From Acidisoma silvae (GTDB lineage Bacteria > Pseudomonadota > Alphaproteobacteria > Acetobacterales > Acetobacteraceae): a DNA stretch of 64,000 bases. The notes beneath the pieces are model-generated. The model did not search any database. It saw nothing but the letters and a program-made list of their open reading frames with translations, and had not been told where the DNA came from. How positions within the stretch are numbered: the stretch's first letter is position 1; the number at the start of each line of letters is the position of its first letter. The position numbers were made by a program, and so were the translations under genes. Positions 1-11,446 of this stretch are shown here, piece after piece. The stretch spans positions 310,001 to 374,000 of the forward strand of contig NZ_JAESVB010000002.1 of NCBI RefSeq assembly GCF_020618775.1, read 5' to 3'.

Positions 1-513
1 GCGGAAGCCTGCGATCTGGACCACCTCAGCCAGCGCCCTCTCCCGCTCGACCGCCAGAGGCTGCTCGATCCTTTGCTGAATGGCCGCCAGAATGGCCCTA
101 CGGTCGCGCTGACCGCGCACGGCGATGATGAAGGGGAAGTCGAAACGGTCCAGATATGCCTGATTGAGCTGCGCGAAACTCTCCTCCTCCGGGCCCGTCA
201 TGCTGTCCAGGCCGAGTCCGGCCTGTTCCGACTTGGAATGCGCGGTGACCTCCCCTCGCTTGGCGGCTTGCCCGCCCAGTACGGGATGCGCCCGCAGGAG
301 AGCGAGTTTGCGCGCCGGCTCGGCCTGAGCCAGGGCATCAGCCATGGCGGCGAGCAATTGCGCTTTGGACGCGAAAGGGCGCAGGCCGACGACGGCGGCC
401 GGAATCCAGGGCGTCTTTTCGAAGACGCCCGCGAAACGATCGCAAAATCCGGCGTCTGACAGCCGATTGACCTCGGCTATCTGTAATCTTGCCCCCGGAG
501 ACGGCTGCGTCAT
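1..513 (-). CDS. uraD: OHCU decarboxylase (3' end cut by window edge)
   Basis: Reading the minus strand from an ATG at 513 gives 171 open codons that run off the left edge. The product resembles 2-oxo-4-hydroxy-4-carboxy-5-ureidoimidazoline decarboxylase, the last step from urate to S-allantoin in purine degradation. Family features seen are an N-terminal FAGVFEKTPWIPAAV region, the catalytic-type segment LRAHPVLGG and the signature DFPFIIAVRG, followed by RRAILAAIQQRI. The family is about 165-175 residues, so only the last few residues are missing. A perfect 14-bp palindrome lies 29 bp upstream and is a likely repressor site. Identification rests on motifs read by eye. Partners such as pucL or uraH would be to the left, outside the window. 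Confidence 0.85.
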   Translation of the reverse strand, partial: MTQPSPGARLQIAEVNRLSDAGFCDRFAGVFEKTPWIPAAVVGLRPFASKAQLLAAMADALAQAEPARKLALLRAHPVLGGQAAKRGEVTAHSKSEQAGLGLDSMTGPEEESFAQLNQAYLDRFDFPFIIAVRGQRDRRAILAAIQQRIEQPLAVERERALAEVVQIAGFR

Positions 514-541
514 TTGCGCTCTTTCAATACTTTTGTCTTGT

Positions 542-555
542 AGACCGGCCGGTCT
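542..555. promoter_or_regulatory. Perfect 14-bp palindrome, candidate TetR/GntR-type operator
   Basis: AGACCGGCCGGTCT is a perfect palindrome centred between bases 548 and 549, 29 bp before the uraD start. Its symmetry and length fit an operator for a TetR-like dimer. No regulator gene is visible nearby, so the binding protein is unknown. Confidence 0.45.
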
Positions 556-750
556 TTAAATTTGGGCTCGAACCGATGCAATCGCAGAAGCCCCATAGGT
601 CTGACCATTGACACTACAAAAGCCCGTGTTCACATAGGCGGGCGAGCACCTGCACGGTGCGAGTGTGCCGCGGACCAAGCCGCGACACCACAATAACGAT
701 GAACGGACGCCTGGGGCCAACTTCAGGCGATCATGTTTGGGGAGCCTTCC

Positions 751-1854
751 ATGAGTGAAGAACAGGACCGCCCCGCGGTCTCGTCCACCGATACGTCATC
801 GCCTTCGACGGCCGCCCTTCGGCGCCGCGGCCTGTTGACCGGTGCGACCGCCGGTGCAGCCGCCACGATGCTGGCCGGCCTCGCGACCCAGGCGCGCGCT
901 GCGGAAACAGCCTTCCCGGATCATCCGCGCTGGAAATTCGTCTTCATCAACCATGTGACGACGAACCCGTTCTTCGTTCCGACCCAGTACGGCATCGCCG
1001 ATGCCTGCAAGCTGCTTGGCTGCAGCTACCAGTGGACGGGTTCGGAAACGAGCGACGCCGGCCAGATGGTCAATGCCTTCAATGCCGCGATTGCGAGCAA
1101 GGCCGATGCGATCGCGACCTGCCTCGTCGATCCGAAGGCTTTCAACGACCCGACCGAGCGTGCGCTTGCCGCCGGTATTCCGGTTTTTGCCTATAATGCC
1201 GATGCCCCTCCCGGTTCGGACAATAAGCGCCTCGCCTATATCGGCCAGGATCTCTACAAGGCCGGCTATGCCCTGGGCGAAAAGATCGCGAGCCTCGTCG
1301 ATGGCGGCAAGGTCGCACTCTTCATCGCGACACCGGGCCAGCTCAACATTCAGCCTCGTTTCGATGGCGCAAAAGACGCGATCTCGAAGTCCGGCAAGTC
1401 GATCACGGTCGATGAAATCGCGACCGGCCCGACGCTGAACGAAGAAATCGGCAAGGTGCAGGCCTATTACCTCGGCCATCAGGACGTAAAGGGCCTCTTC
1501 GCGGTCGACGGCGGGTCCACCCAGGGCGTTGCCATGGCGATCAAGCTCTACAACCTGGCCAAGAAGGGCGTGCATGGCGGCGGTTTCGACCTCCTGCCCA
1601 AGACGCTCGAGCTGATCAACGAAGGTTTCGGTGACTTCACCATCGACCAGCAGCCCTACCTCCAGGGTTTCTATACCGTGCTGGAAGCCTTTCTGTTCAA
1701 GGCCTCCGGCGGTCTTGTCGGGCCGGCCGATATCAATACCGGCCTGAAATTCGTGACGAAGGAAAGCGTGGGTCCGTATCTGGCGACCAAGACCCGCTAC
1801 GAAGGCAATTCCGGCGCACCTCAAATCGTCCCGTCCCACGGCCCGATCGGTTAA
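751..1854 (+). CDS. Sugar ABC transporter substrate-binding protein (RbsB/FrcB family, Tat signal)
   Basis: This 367-aa protein is a type I periplasmic sugar-binding protein. Its N-terminus carries a twin-arginine signal (LRRRGLLTGATAG) and ends at a likely AQARAAE cleavage region, so export is probably by Tat. The mature part shows the Peripla_BP_4 pattern, including FVFINHVTTNPFF, ADAIATCLVDPKAF, GIPVFAYNADAP and FTIDQQPYLQGFY. It would bind a sugar and hand it to the permease and ATPase encoded just downstream. An ATG at 733 is also in frame, but the ATG at 751 follows a GGGGAG ribosome-binding site and is preferred. A single-domain ATPase downstream argues for an Frc-type importer. The actual sugar is not known. 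Confidence 0.88.
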   Translation: MSEEQDRPAVSSTDTSSPSTAALRRRGLLTGATAGAAATMLAGLATQARAAETAFPDHPRWKFVFINHVTTNPFFVPTQYGIADACKLLGCSYQWTGSETSDAGQMVNAFNAAIASKADAIATCLVDPKAFNDPTERALAAGIPVFAYNADAPPGSDNKRLAYIGQDLYKAGYALGEKIASLVDGGKVALFIATPGQLNIQPRFDGAKDAISKSGKSITVDEIATGPTLNEEIGKVQAYYLGHQDVKGLFAVDGGSTQGVAMAIKLYNLAKKGVHGGGFDLLPKTLELINEGFGDFTIDQQPYLQGFYTVLEAFLFKASGGLVGPADINTGLKFVTKESVGPYLATKTRYEGNSGAPQIVPSHGPIG

Positions 1855-1908
1855 CGCGGCGGCGGATCACCTGGCGGGCGCCCGCAACGGCGCCCGCCAT
1901 CATTCCGT

Positions 1909-2951
1909 ATGCCCCTGATAGTGACTGGAACTTCAGTGAGCGCACATACTCATAAGCCTGCGCAGACCGAGCTGGGCACCAAACCGCGCCCCCATATCGG
2001 CAAGCGTGGCCTGCACGGCTTTCTTCGTGTCCGCGAAGCCAGTATTCTGGTCGTCGCGATTCTGCTTATCATTTACTTCGAGAGTACGAACGTCAACTTC
2101 CTGACGGACGCCAATCTGCAGACGCTGTCGCAGTTCATTTCGCCATGGGTCGTTATCGCCTGCGGTGAAATCATGCTGCTGATCTGCGGTGAAATCGATC
2201 TCTCGGCCGGCATGGTCTTCGCGCTCGCGCCCTTCATCATGTATTTCGCCCATGATGCCGGCCTGCCGCTGATCATTGCCTTCATCCTGGCCATCATCGG
2301 TTGCGGTGCCATCGGCTTTTTCAACGGTTTCGTGTCCGTCAAGCTGCGTGTGCCGTCCTTCGTGGTGACGCTGGGGACCATGTTCCTGATCAACGGCTTT
2401 ACGCTGACGATCTCCCGTGGGTTTCCGGTCGATACACCCAATGACGGCATCTTTTCCTTCCTGATGGGTGGCGGCTACGCCGAAATCACCTGGGCCGTGA
2501 TCCTTGTGCTGTTCATGCATGGCATGCTGCGCAATACGCGCTGGGGCCTGCATACCATTGCGGTCGGCGGCAACCTGCTGGGCTCGGCCGAATCCGGCAT
2601 CAATGTCACCAAGATCAAGATCGGCAATTTCGTCATTACCGGTGCGCTGGCAGGTCTGGCCGGCATCCTGGAAGCCTCGCGCATCGGCTCGACCGATCCG
2701 TTGGCCGGCGGGTCCAACATGATGTTCATGGCCGTGGCGGCAGCCGTCATCGGCGGCACGTCCCTCATGGGCGGGTCCGGCACGATCATCGGCGGCCTGT
2801 TCGGCGGCCTGATGCTGGGCGTGCTGCAGGATGGCTTCACCATCAACGGCATCAACGCCTTCACCTTCGACATGATCATCGGGGCCGCGATCCTGATCGC
2901 GATGGTCTTCAACATCCACTTCGCGCGCCTGCGCAATATGGGGAAGCTGAA

Positions 2952-2955
<4 letters not shown>
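1909..2955 (+). CDS. Sugar ABC transporter permease (RbsC/FrcC family)
   Basis: This 348-aa inner-membrane protein of the BPD_transp_2 family forms the channel of the sugar importer. It has around nine to ten hydrophobic segments and the family sequences GEIDLSAGMVFALAP and VTLGTMFLINGFTL. The C-terminal half has AVAAAVIGGTSLMGGSGTI, typical of ribose/fructose permeases. It lies 54 bp after the binding-protein gene and its stop overlaps the ATPase start by 4 bp (ATGA), so the two are probably translationally coupled. The first ATG is used here. In-frame GTG codons at 1921 and 1936 are possible alternatives because no clear ribosome-binding site precedes 1909. Confidence 0.88.
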
Positions 2956-3764
<809 letters not shown>

Positions 3765-3802
3765 TCGGCCCGGCCTTACGGATAGCTCTTGTTTTCATTG
3801 AA

Positions 3803-3839
3803 CACTGTCATGCCCGCGTCAGGCGCGGGCATGACAGTG
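3803..3839. repeat. Perfect 16-bp-stem hairpin after the sugar ABC operon
   Basis: CACTGTCATGCCCGCG and its exact reverse complement flank a 5-nt loop. No T-run follows, so it is not a textbook intrinsic terminator. It resembles GTCATGCCCGCG-type palindromic intergenic repeats seen in many alphaproteobacterial genomes and may also stop transcription or protect the mRNA 3' end. Confidence 0.6.
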
Positions 3840-3913
3840 GGGGAAGGCGTCCGCCTAGGAGCGCGGTCCAGCGCCGTTACCGGGAATGCAACCCAGGCCC
3901 GGAGGGGCGGCAA

Positions 3914-3942
3914 GTTACAGGACTGCCTTTGTCCTGTATAAA
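3914..3942 (+). promoter_or_regulatory. Candidate nfu promoter with overlapping inverted repeat
   Basis: GTTACA (3914-3919) and TATAAA (3937-3942) are separated by 17 bp. A perfect inverted repeat, ACAGGAC-N7-GTCCTGT, spans 3917-3937 between and over them. This is where a repressor would act. The start codon at 3976 is 33 bp beyond the -10 box. Confidence 0.45.
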
Positions 3943-3975
3943 GGCTGCGACATAGACAGAAGCAGGCCCAGGCGC

Positions 3976-4536
3976 ATGTTCATCGAAACCGAAGGCACCC
4001 CGAATCCCGCGACGCTGAAGTTCCTGCCCGGGCGTGAAGTCATGGGCAATGCGACAGCCGATTTCGCCTCCAGCGAAAGCGCTGGCCGCAGCCCGCTGGC
4101 GAGCGCGCTGTTTGACCTTCCCGGCGTGTCCCGGGTGTTCCTGGGCAATGACTTCATCACCGTCACCAAGTCCGAGGACGAAGCCTGGGGCGATCTGAAG
4201 CCGCAGGTTCTGGGTACGCTGATGGAGCATTTCGTTGCCGGCCGCCCGATCATCGAATCCGCCGGCGAGGCGATCGCCGAGGAAGACGTGTCCCCCGAGG
4301 ACCAGGAAATCGTCGATCAGATCAAGGAATTGCTGGATACGCGGGTGCGCCCGGCGGTGGCCAGCGACGGTGGCGATATCGTCTTCCATGGGTATCGCGA
4401 CGGCGTCGTGAAGCTGCATATGCAGGGTGCTTGCAGCGGCTGCCCCTCCTCGCGCGCCACGCTCAAGCACGGGATCGAAAATATGCTGCGGCATTACGTG
4501 CCGGAAGTCGTCGCGGTCGAGCAGGTCGAATTCTGA
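3976..4536 (+). CDS. NifU-family Fe-S cluster carrier (Nfu type)
   Basis: This 186-aa protein has the two Nfu domains. An N-terminal Nfu_N domain begins MFIETEGTPNPATLKFLPG. A C-terminal NifU-like domain (from about residue 105) contains GACSGCPSS, whose CxxC pair binds a transient Fe-S cluster across a dimer. It would deliver 4Fe-4S clusters to target enzymes in the cytoplasm. An in-frame ATG exists 30 codons upstream, but the family N-terminus begins exactly at 3976. The gene stands alone, with its own promoter-like region and an intrinsic terminator at 4557-4589. The length matches the family. Confidence 0.92.
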   Translation: MFIETEGTPNPATLKFLPGREVMGNATADFASSESAGRSPLASALFDLPGVSRVFLGNDFITVTKSEDEAWGDLKPQVLGTLMEHFVAGRPIIESAGEAIAEEDVSPEDQEIVDQIKELLDTRVRPAVASDGGDIVFHGYRDGVVKLHMQGACSGCPSSRATLKHGIENMLRHYVPEVVAVEQVEF

Positions 4537-4556
4537 GACTTTCAGCCCCGGCTGAC

Positions 4557-4589
4557 AAAAAAGGGCGTCCCAAGCGGGACGCCCTTTTT
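4557..4589. terminator. Bidirectional intrinsic terminator between nfu and GT39 gene
   Basis: The stem GGGCGTCCC / GGGACGCCC has a 4-nt loop. An A-run precedes it and TTTTT follows it, so it can act on both strands. It serves nfu on the plus strand and the glycosyltransferase gene ending at 4612 on the minus strand. Confidence 0.88.
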
Positions 4590-4611
4590 GTTTGCGGCTG
4601 AGATATCGGCC

Positions 4612-6315
4612 CTATTGAAGGGCAAGCCTGTCACAGCCTGATGGGGTGATCGGATGGACATGGGTATGGCCCTTGTCGCTCACGACAATGCGGCAATCCT
4701 CAGCCTTGGCGATTTTCGGCGCTGGAACCGGTGGCTTGTCATAAAGCGTCATAGTGATGAGATCGCCGACATGGACGGCCGCAACCGGCTGGCCCAGCGG
4801 CCCGATGATGCGCTTGAAGTTGGGAATGGGCGTGCGATCCGCCTGACCGACACGGCCGATCATGACCCAGACCCGGCCGCCGCTCTGAAGCTGTTTGGCA
4901 GCCCGGAAGACGTCATTCGTCCAGTCGTTTTCGGCGATGACATCGCCCTTTCGGCTCAGGAAGAAGTTCATCATATAGACGGGCAGGTCATCGGACGCGA
5001 GGATAAGGTCGCCCGGCTTCATGTCCTTTTTCAGCTCGGTCGCGGCCAGATCCCAGCGCGGCTTGGTCTCGACATGGTAATAAGGCACCAGATTGACGGT
5101 CGCGAGCAGCACGATGGCGGCTACAGCGCCGTTCTGCCAACGGCGCGGCAACTGGTTGACGCCGAGCCCCACGAACAGAAGAAAGGGGACCGAGCTCCAG
5201 ATCAGGTAGCGCGGCATCCAGAGCGGCTTGACGATCGAAATCGCCAAAATCAGCAGCGGCGGAATCATGGCCAGCACGATCAAGGCGGGAAGAAGGGCCT
5301 GACCCGAGCCTGCCCGTGCGGGCTCCGCCACACGGCGGCGACCCAGGTAAAGGAAGCCTAGGATCGCGAGTGCCAGAACCAGCATGCCGAAACCTGGCAC
5401 GGCCGCCGGGAAGACATGAAAGCTCACCAGCCGCGTGGTGCGCCACATATAAAGCGATCCCAAGACGGACCAGAAGCTGTGAGCCGTGATCTGCGGAACC
5501 CAATTGGTCGCATTCGTCATCTTGCCATGGGTGAAAATGTCCATGGCGCCGAACCAGGGCAGTGTCCCGGCCAGAATAACGGCCTGGGCGATCAGCCAGC
5601 GCATCAGAAAACGGCGCCGGTCCATCTGCTTGTCCCGCAGCAGGATGACGGCAGCCCCGACATTGGCCGATATCAGCCAGAAAAATGCGGTGCTGAGAAC
5701 ATTCAATGCGCCGAGCGTGCCAAGGGTATAGATGACCCAAGGCGCCAGTTTTGCGCCGGGCTGATTGAGCGGCAGGCTCGCGCGGCGCGGGTCACGCGCC
5801 AATTGCACGAAGCCCAGCAAGCCGATCGCCATCATCAGGATGACAAAGGTATAGGACCGCGCTTCCTGGCCGTATTGAACCTGAAGCGGCGACAGCGCCA
5901 AAAGCAGACCGGCAACGAGACCGGCTCTCCAGCCACCGAGCGCACGCCCGACCAGGAACAGTACACCGCAGCTGAGGGCGCCGAACAGGGCCGAGGGCAG
6001 GCGCAGGACGAATTCCGTCGTGCCGTAATGACCGAAAGCCGCGGCCAGCGCAAAATAGGAAGGCAGATGGTGATTGGACAGGGAATCGACCACCATCTGC
6101 CAGAAGGGCAGGTTCGACCGGTTCACGGTCGTCACCTCGTCCAGCCAGAACGGCATGTTGTCGATGCCATAGAAGCGGGCGACGAAGCCGACCAGGCTGA
6201 CAGCCAGGAACAGCGCGATGGCGAGCCTGGCCCGCGACTGGGCGGCCAGCCAAGCGGACGCTCGGGTGCGCAGGGTCACAACCGGCTGATCAGAACGGGG
6301 CGATACGGCAGACAT
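4612..6315 (-). CDS. GT39-family membrane glycosyltransferase (PMT/ArnT-like)
   Basis: This 567-aa polytopic membrane protein resembles GT39 dolichyl/undecaprenyl-phosphate-sugar transferases. After the first transmembrane helix the expected luminal acidic motif is seen in MPFWLDEVTTVNRS. The following NHHLPSYFALAAAFGHYGTT and EFVLRLPSALFGAL are typical of the family. About ten hydrophobic helices are followed by a periplasmic C-terminal region of about 150 residues. It would transfer a sugar from a lipid carrier to an unknown acceptor at the periplasmic face. It is the last gene of a minus-strand group with otsA (gap 112 bp) and an ABC exporter, suggesting a link to envelope or stress functions. 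Confidence 0.8.
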   Translation of the reverse strand: MSAVSPRSDQPVVTLRTRASAWLAAQSRARLAIALFLAVSLVGFVARFYGIDNMPFWLDEVTTVNRSNLPFWQMVVDSLSNHHLPSYFALAAAFGHYGTTEFVLRLPSALFGALSCGVLFLVGRALGGWRAGLVAGLLLALSPLQVQYGQEARSYTFVILMMAIGLLGFVQLARDPRRASLPLNQPGAKLAPWVIYTLGTLGALNVLSTAFFWLISANVGAAVILLRDKQMDRRRFLMRWLIAQAVILAGTLPWFGAMDIFTHGKMTNATNWVPQITAHSFWSVLGSLYMWRTTRLVSFHVFPAAVPGFGMLVLALAILGFLYLGRRRVAEPARAGSGQALLPALIVLAMIPPLLILAISIVKPLWMPRYLIWSSVPFLLFVGLGVNQLPRRWQNGAVAAIVLLATVNLVPYYHVETKPRWDLAATELKKDMKPGDLILASDDLPVYMMNFFLSRKGDVIAENDWTNDVFRAAKQLQSGGRVWVMIGRVGQADRTPIPNFKRIIGPLGQPVAAVHVGDLITMTLYDKPPVPAPKIAKAEDCRIVVSDKGHTHVHPITPSGCDRLALQ

Positions 6316-6427
6316 GGTCTCTCCGCAGCAATCGTAGTGGAACTGTCATAGAGCGCGCCGATAGCGGCGGTTTTGGGGCATCCCGTCACGCGATTATTAA
6401 GAAACGAAACGGCCCCACCCGCGCGCC

Positions 6428-7882
6428 TCAGGCCCGTCCGTTAAGATCACCCAGGAACCGGTCCCGCCAGACGGTGAGGCTGTTGCGGCGCAGAACGGCC
6501 ATCATCTCGGCATGCCGTTCCCGGCGTTCGGCGAGCGGCATGGACAAAGCGCGTTCCAAGGCCGCCGCGATCTCATCCGGATCATGCGGATTGACCAACA
6601 AAGCGGCCTTCAGCTCACAGGCGGCACCCGCGAATTGCGACAAAACCAGCACGCCGGGATCGATCGGGTTTTGGGCGGCCACGAATTCCTTGGCGACGAG
6701 GTTCATACCGTCGCGCATGGGCGTGACGAGGCCGATATCGGCCCGCGCATACATGGGCATCAGCATCTGCCGCGCGAAGCCTTTGTTCAGATAGCGCAGC
6801 GGCGTCCAGTCCAGCTCGGCGAAGCGGCCGTTGATGCGCCCGGCCTCGCGCTCGAGCTCAAGCCGGATTTCGCGGTAGCCCTCCACATCGCTGCGGGAGG
6901 GCGGCGCGATCTGTAGGAAGGTGACGTCGCCACGGCGGGTTTCATTCTGTTCCAGGAAGCGTTCATAGGCCTGGAAGCGTTCATTGAGGCCTTTGGAATA
7001 ATCCAGCCGGTCGACGCTGATGATAAGCTTGCTGTCGCCGATGGAGCGATGCAGGCGCGCCATCTGCGGGCAATCCGCCGGCGGCTCGGCCTGTTCGCGG
7101 ATCTCCTCGGTCTGGACGCCGATGGGATAAACACCAGTGCGCACGACGCGGCCGAAGGCCATGAGTGCGCGGCCGGGCAAAAGATGGCCATCGGCCTCGC
7201 GCAGCACGTAATCCTCGAAGGCGCGGCGGTCGGACTCGGTCTGAAAGCCGATCAGGTCATATTGGCAGAGCGCGCGGGCCAGATCGGCATGGACCGGAAT
7301 GGTCATGAAGACGGCGGCGGCCGGAAAAGGCGTGTGCAGGAAAATGCCCAGGCGGTTGATGACGCCCTTCTCCCGCAGCGCGGCGGCGAGGCCGAGCAGG
7401 TGGTAGTCATGCGCCCAGACCACGTCCTGGGGTGCCAACGCGTCGGCCACGGCAGACGCGAACAATTCGTTCACGCGGCGGTAGCCGGCATAGTCGCTGC
7501 GCGAGAAGCGGGCGAGCGCGGAGCGGTAATGCAAGACCGGCCAGAGCGCCGAATTCGCAAAGCCGCGATAATATTCGTCGTAATCGGCCTTGGCGAAATC
7601 GACCGTTTGGAGCCGGATTTTGCCCTTCTGCTTCTCCGGCAGGATGCGGCTGCCGGCGTCCGAAATCTCGCCGCTCCAGCCGATCCAGAGCCCGCCCATA
7701 TTCTGCAGGGCGTCCAGCACGCCGGCAGCAAGACCACCGGCCGTGGGCTGACCTTCCTCGATCGGGGCGACGCGGTTGGACACCACGATAAGCCGTCCGG
7801 CATCGGCGGTGGCGAGCGACCCGGCTGCGGCATCGCGCAGCTCGGTCAGGGCCCGGCCGAAAATTGTCTCATCCATCGCCAT
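6428..7882 (-). CDS. otsA: Trehalose-6-phosphate synthase (GT20)
   Basis: This 484-aa enzyme makes trehalose 6-phosphate from UDP-glucose and glucose 6-phosphate. Diagnostic sequences are LIVVSNRVAPIEE with GGLAAGV, GLWIGWSGE, AHDYHLLGLAAALRE, SVDRLDYSKGLNERF and GMNLVAKEFVAAQ. The ATG at 7882 has an AAGGA site 5 bp upstream; a TTG at 7885 and an ATG at 7876 are less likely. No otsB phosphatase gene lies in the window, and the gap to the next gene (GT39) is 112 bp. The gene follows the ABC exporter by 46 bp and is probably co-transcribed with it. Trehalose would serve in osmotic or desiccation tolerance. Confidence 0.93.
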   Translation of the reverse strand: MAMDETIFGRALTELRDAAAGSLATADAGRLIVVSNRVAPIEEGQPTAGGLAAGVLDALQNMGGLWIGWSGEISDAGSRILPEKQKGKIRLQTVDFAKADYDEYYRGFANSALWPVLHYRSALARFSRSDYAGYRRVNELFASAVADALAPQDVVWAHDYHLLGLAAALREKGVINRLGIFLHTPFPAAAVFMTIPVHADLARALCQYDLIGFQTESDRRAFEDYVLREADGHLLPGRALMAFGRVVRTGVYPIGVQTEEIREQAEPPADCPQMARLHRSIGDSKLIISVDRLDYSKGLNERFQAYERFLEQNETRRGDVTFLQIAPPSRSDVEGYREIRLELEREAGRINGRFAELDWTPLRYLNKGFARQMLMPMYARADIGLVTPMRDGMNLVAKEFVAAQNPIDPGVLVLSQFAGAACELKAALLVNPHDPDEIAAALERALSMPLAERRERHAEMMAVLRRNSLTVWRDRFLGDLNGRA

Positions 7883-7928
7883 CAATTCCTTGGATCAAGC
7901 GGTCGGATCGGAGAAAGGGCAGTCAGGT

Positions 7929-9779
<1,851 letters not shown>

Positions 9780-10147
9780 CGTCGTCACCCTCATTTCAGC
9801 AGACCGATCAACTTTGTAGTAAAATCCGTTGATCCGCCCGCGTGATCTCGTAAGGAGCTCTTCGCTTTCCCAAGTGGTGAGCAACGCTGTGAGACGCGCA
9901 TCACATCGGGTTGAGAGTGAAGCTAGACACAGATTGTCGCGGAAATAGGGCGTGTTTTGCGTGATTGCCTATATTTCAAAGCTTTAGCGCCGAGATTTCG
10001 CCACATTCGGTGACGATGCTTTAGCTTGAAGTTCAGGGACCTGAACTAGAGCGTTAAGTTTTGCTGCTATCCTATTAGAAGCTAACGATTGTCGTCGCAT
10101 CTACCTGTCAGCCTATGGTTGATGCCGACCTTCAGGAGAGTTCGACG
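9780..10147. other. Divergent intergenic region with candidate operator
   Basis: These 368 bp separate the ABC exporter (minus) from the GT4 gene (plus) and must hold both promoters. Base composition is lower in GC than the flanking genes. The only clear structure is the AGTTCAGG-GA-CCTGAACT inverted repeat at 10030-10047. No small gene is supported. Confidence 0.5.
10030..10047. promoter_or_regulatory. Inverted repeat, candidate MerR-type operator
   Basis: Eight-bp arms AGTTCAGG and CCTGAACT are separated by GA. A TTGAAG hexamer (10026-10031) overlaps the left arm, so the repeat would lie inside a promoter spacer, as MerR-family operators do. The matching -10 box is not clear. It lies about 100 bp before the GT4 start. 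Confidence 0.4.
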
Positions 10148-11200
10148 ATGCGTATTGCCCAGGTCTCCCCTCTCTATGAAGCCGTGCCGCCGCGCCTTTA
10201 TGGTGGAACGGAGCGCGTGGTCTCCTTCCTGACGGAAGAGCTGGTCGCGCAGGGCCATGAGGTGACGCTCTTCGCCAGCGGCGACAGCCGTACTGCGGCC
10301 AAGCTCGAGCCGATGTGCGAGGAAGCGCTGCGCCTTGATCCGAATATCCGCGACCGCATGGCGCCGCATATGAAGATGATGGAAATCATCCGGGACCGCG
10401 TGGACGAATTCGACGTCATCCATTTTCATAACGACTACCTGCCCTTTTCTCTGTTCGCGCGGCAGCCGACGCCTTTCGTGACGACTATCCATGGCCGCCT
10501 GGACCTCCCGGAATTCGTCGATATCTACGGCGCCTTCCCGAAGGTGCCACTGGTTTCGATTTCCGACAGCCAGCGCGCGCCGGTGCCGAACCTGAACTGG
10601 GTGCGGACCGTGCATCATGGCCTGCCGACGCATATCCTGACGCCGCGCGACGTGAAGCAGGACTATCTGGCGGTGCTCGGCCGCGTTTCCCCCGAGAAGG
10701 GCGTAGACAAGGCAATTCACATCGCCGGCAAGGCCGGACTGCGCGTGAAGATCGCCGCCAAGGTCGATACCGCTGACCAGGAATATTTCGAAGCGGTGAT
10801 TAAGCCTCTGCTGAAACTGCCGCATGTCGAGTTCATCGGCGAGATCAACGAAATGCAGAAGCCCGACTTCCTGTCGGCCGCTCATGCCCTGATCTTCCCG
10901 ATCGACTGGCCCGAGCCCTTCGGCCTGGTGATGATCGAAGCAATGGCCTGCGGCACGCCGGTCATCACCTATGAACGCGGCTCCGTGCCGGAAGTGATCG
11001 AGGACGGGCTGACCGGCTTCATTACCCGCGACGAAAATGACGCCGTGCGCGCCGTGAACCGCCTGGGCGAGCTTGACCGCAAGGCCGTTCGTGCGCGTTT
11101 CGAGGAACGCTTCAGTGCGCGCCGGATGGCTGCGGACTATGTGTCTGTCTACGAAGACATGGCAAACCGGCCGCGCGCCCAGCTGCGCGCCGTCAGCTAA
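10148..11200 (+). CDS. Glycosyltransferase family 4 (GT-B fold)
   Basis: This 350-aa cytoplasmic glycosyltransferase begins MRIAQVSPLYEAVPPRLYGG. It carries the GGTERVVSFLTEEL helix typical of GT4 enzymes, VIHFHNDYLPFS, and a C-terminal nucleotide-sugar domain. In that domain PEPFGLVMIEAMACGTPVI is the donor-binding EX7E-type motif. It would retain the anomeric configuration when transferring a sugar; donor and acceptor are unknown. The ATG at 10148 is preceded by AGGAGAG at a proper distance, so the longer frame from 10115 is rejected. It is monocistronic, with a terminator-like stem-loop at 11368-11401 after a non-coding stretch. Confidence 0.88.
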   Translation: MRIAQVSPLYEAVPPRLYGGTERVVSFLTEELVAQGHEVTLFASGDSRTAAKLEPMCEEALRLDPNIRDRMAPHMKMMEIIRDRVDEFDVIHFHNDYLPFSLFARQPTPFVTTIHGRLDLPEFVDIYGAFPKVPLVSISDSQRAPVPNLNWVRTVHHGLPTHILTPRDVKQDYLAVLGRVSPEKGVDKAIHIAGKAGLRVKIAAKVDTADQEYFEAVIKPLLKLPHVEFIGEINEMQKPDFLSAAHALIFPIDWPEPFGLVMIEAMACGTPVITYERGSVPEVIEDGLTGFITRDENDAVRAVNRLGELDRKAVRARFEERFSARRMAADYVSVYEDMANRPRAQLRAVS

Positions 11201-11367
11201 CGCCTCTCCGCAGTCGGGCAGCCCTCCAATCCGTCACGCCCGGCTTTCTTGCCGGGAGACGGCAAAAGGATGGCGTCGCTCCTAGCGCTGGAATTGGCTT
11301 GGCGCTTGCTCTATATCTGGCGGCGGTAAGTCTCTTCAGGCAGTGGATCAACCGCCTTGCCTTCCGG

Positions 11368-11401
11368 CCCCTCGGCGCTGCGAACGCCGAGGGGTTTATT
11401 T
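11368..11401 (+). terminator. Intrinsic terminator
   Basis: CCCCTCGGCG and CGCCGAGGGG pair around a 7-nt loop and are followed by TTTATTTT. It lies 168 bp after the GT4 stop, so either that mRNA has a long 3' end or a short RNA ends here. Confidence 0.8.
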
Positions 11402-11446
11402 TGGAAGGGGCCGCCTCTCACGCGGAAAGACGGCCCCCAGCCAAGG

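Noticed and set aside
608-636. TTGACA followed 17 bp later by CACATA before the sugar ABC operon
   Set aside because: The -10 part matches poorly (about two of six bases), so no promoter is called.
796-1839. Long open frame antisense to the sugar-binding gene
   Set aside because: Mirror frame of a high-GC gene; the protein has no family pattern, while the plus-strand protein is a clear binding protein.
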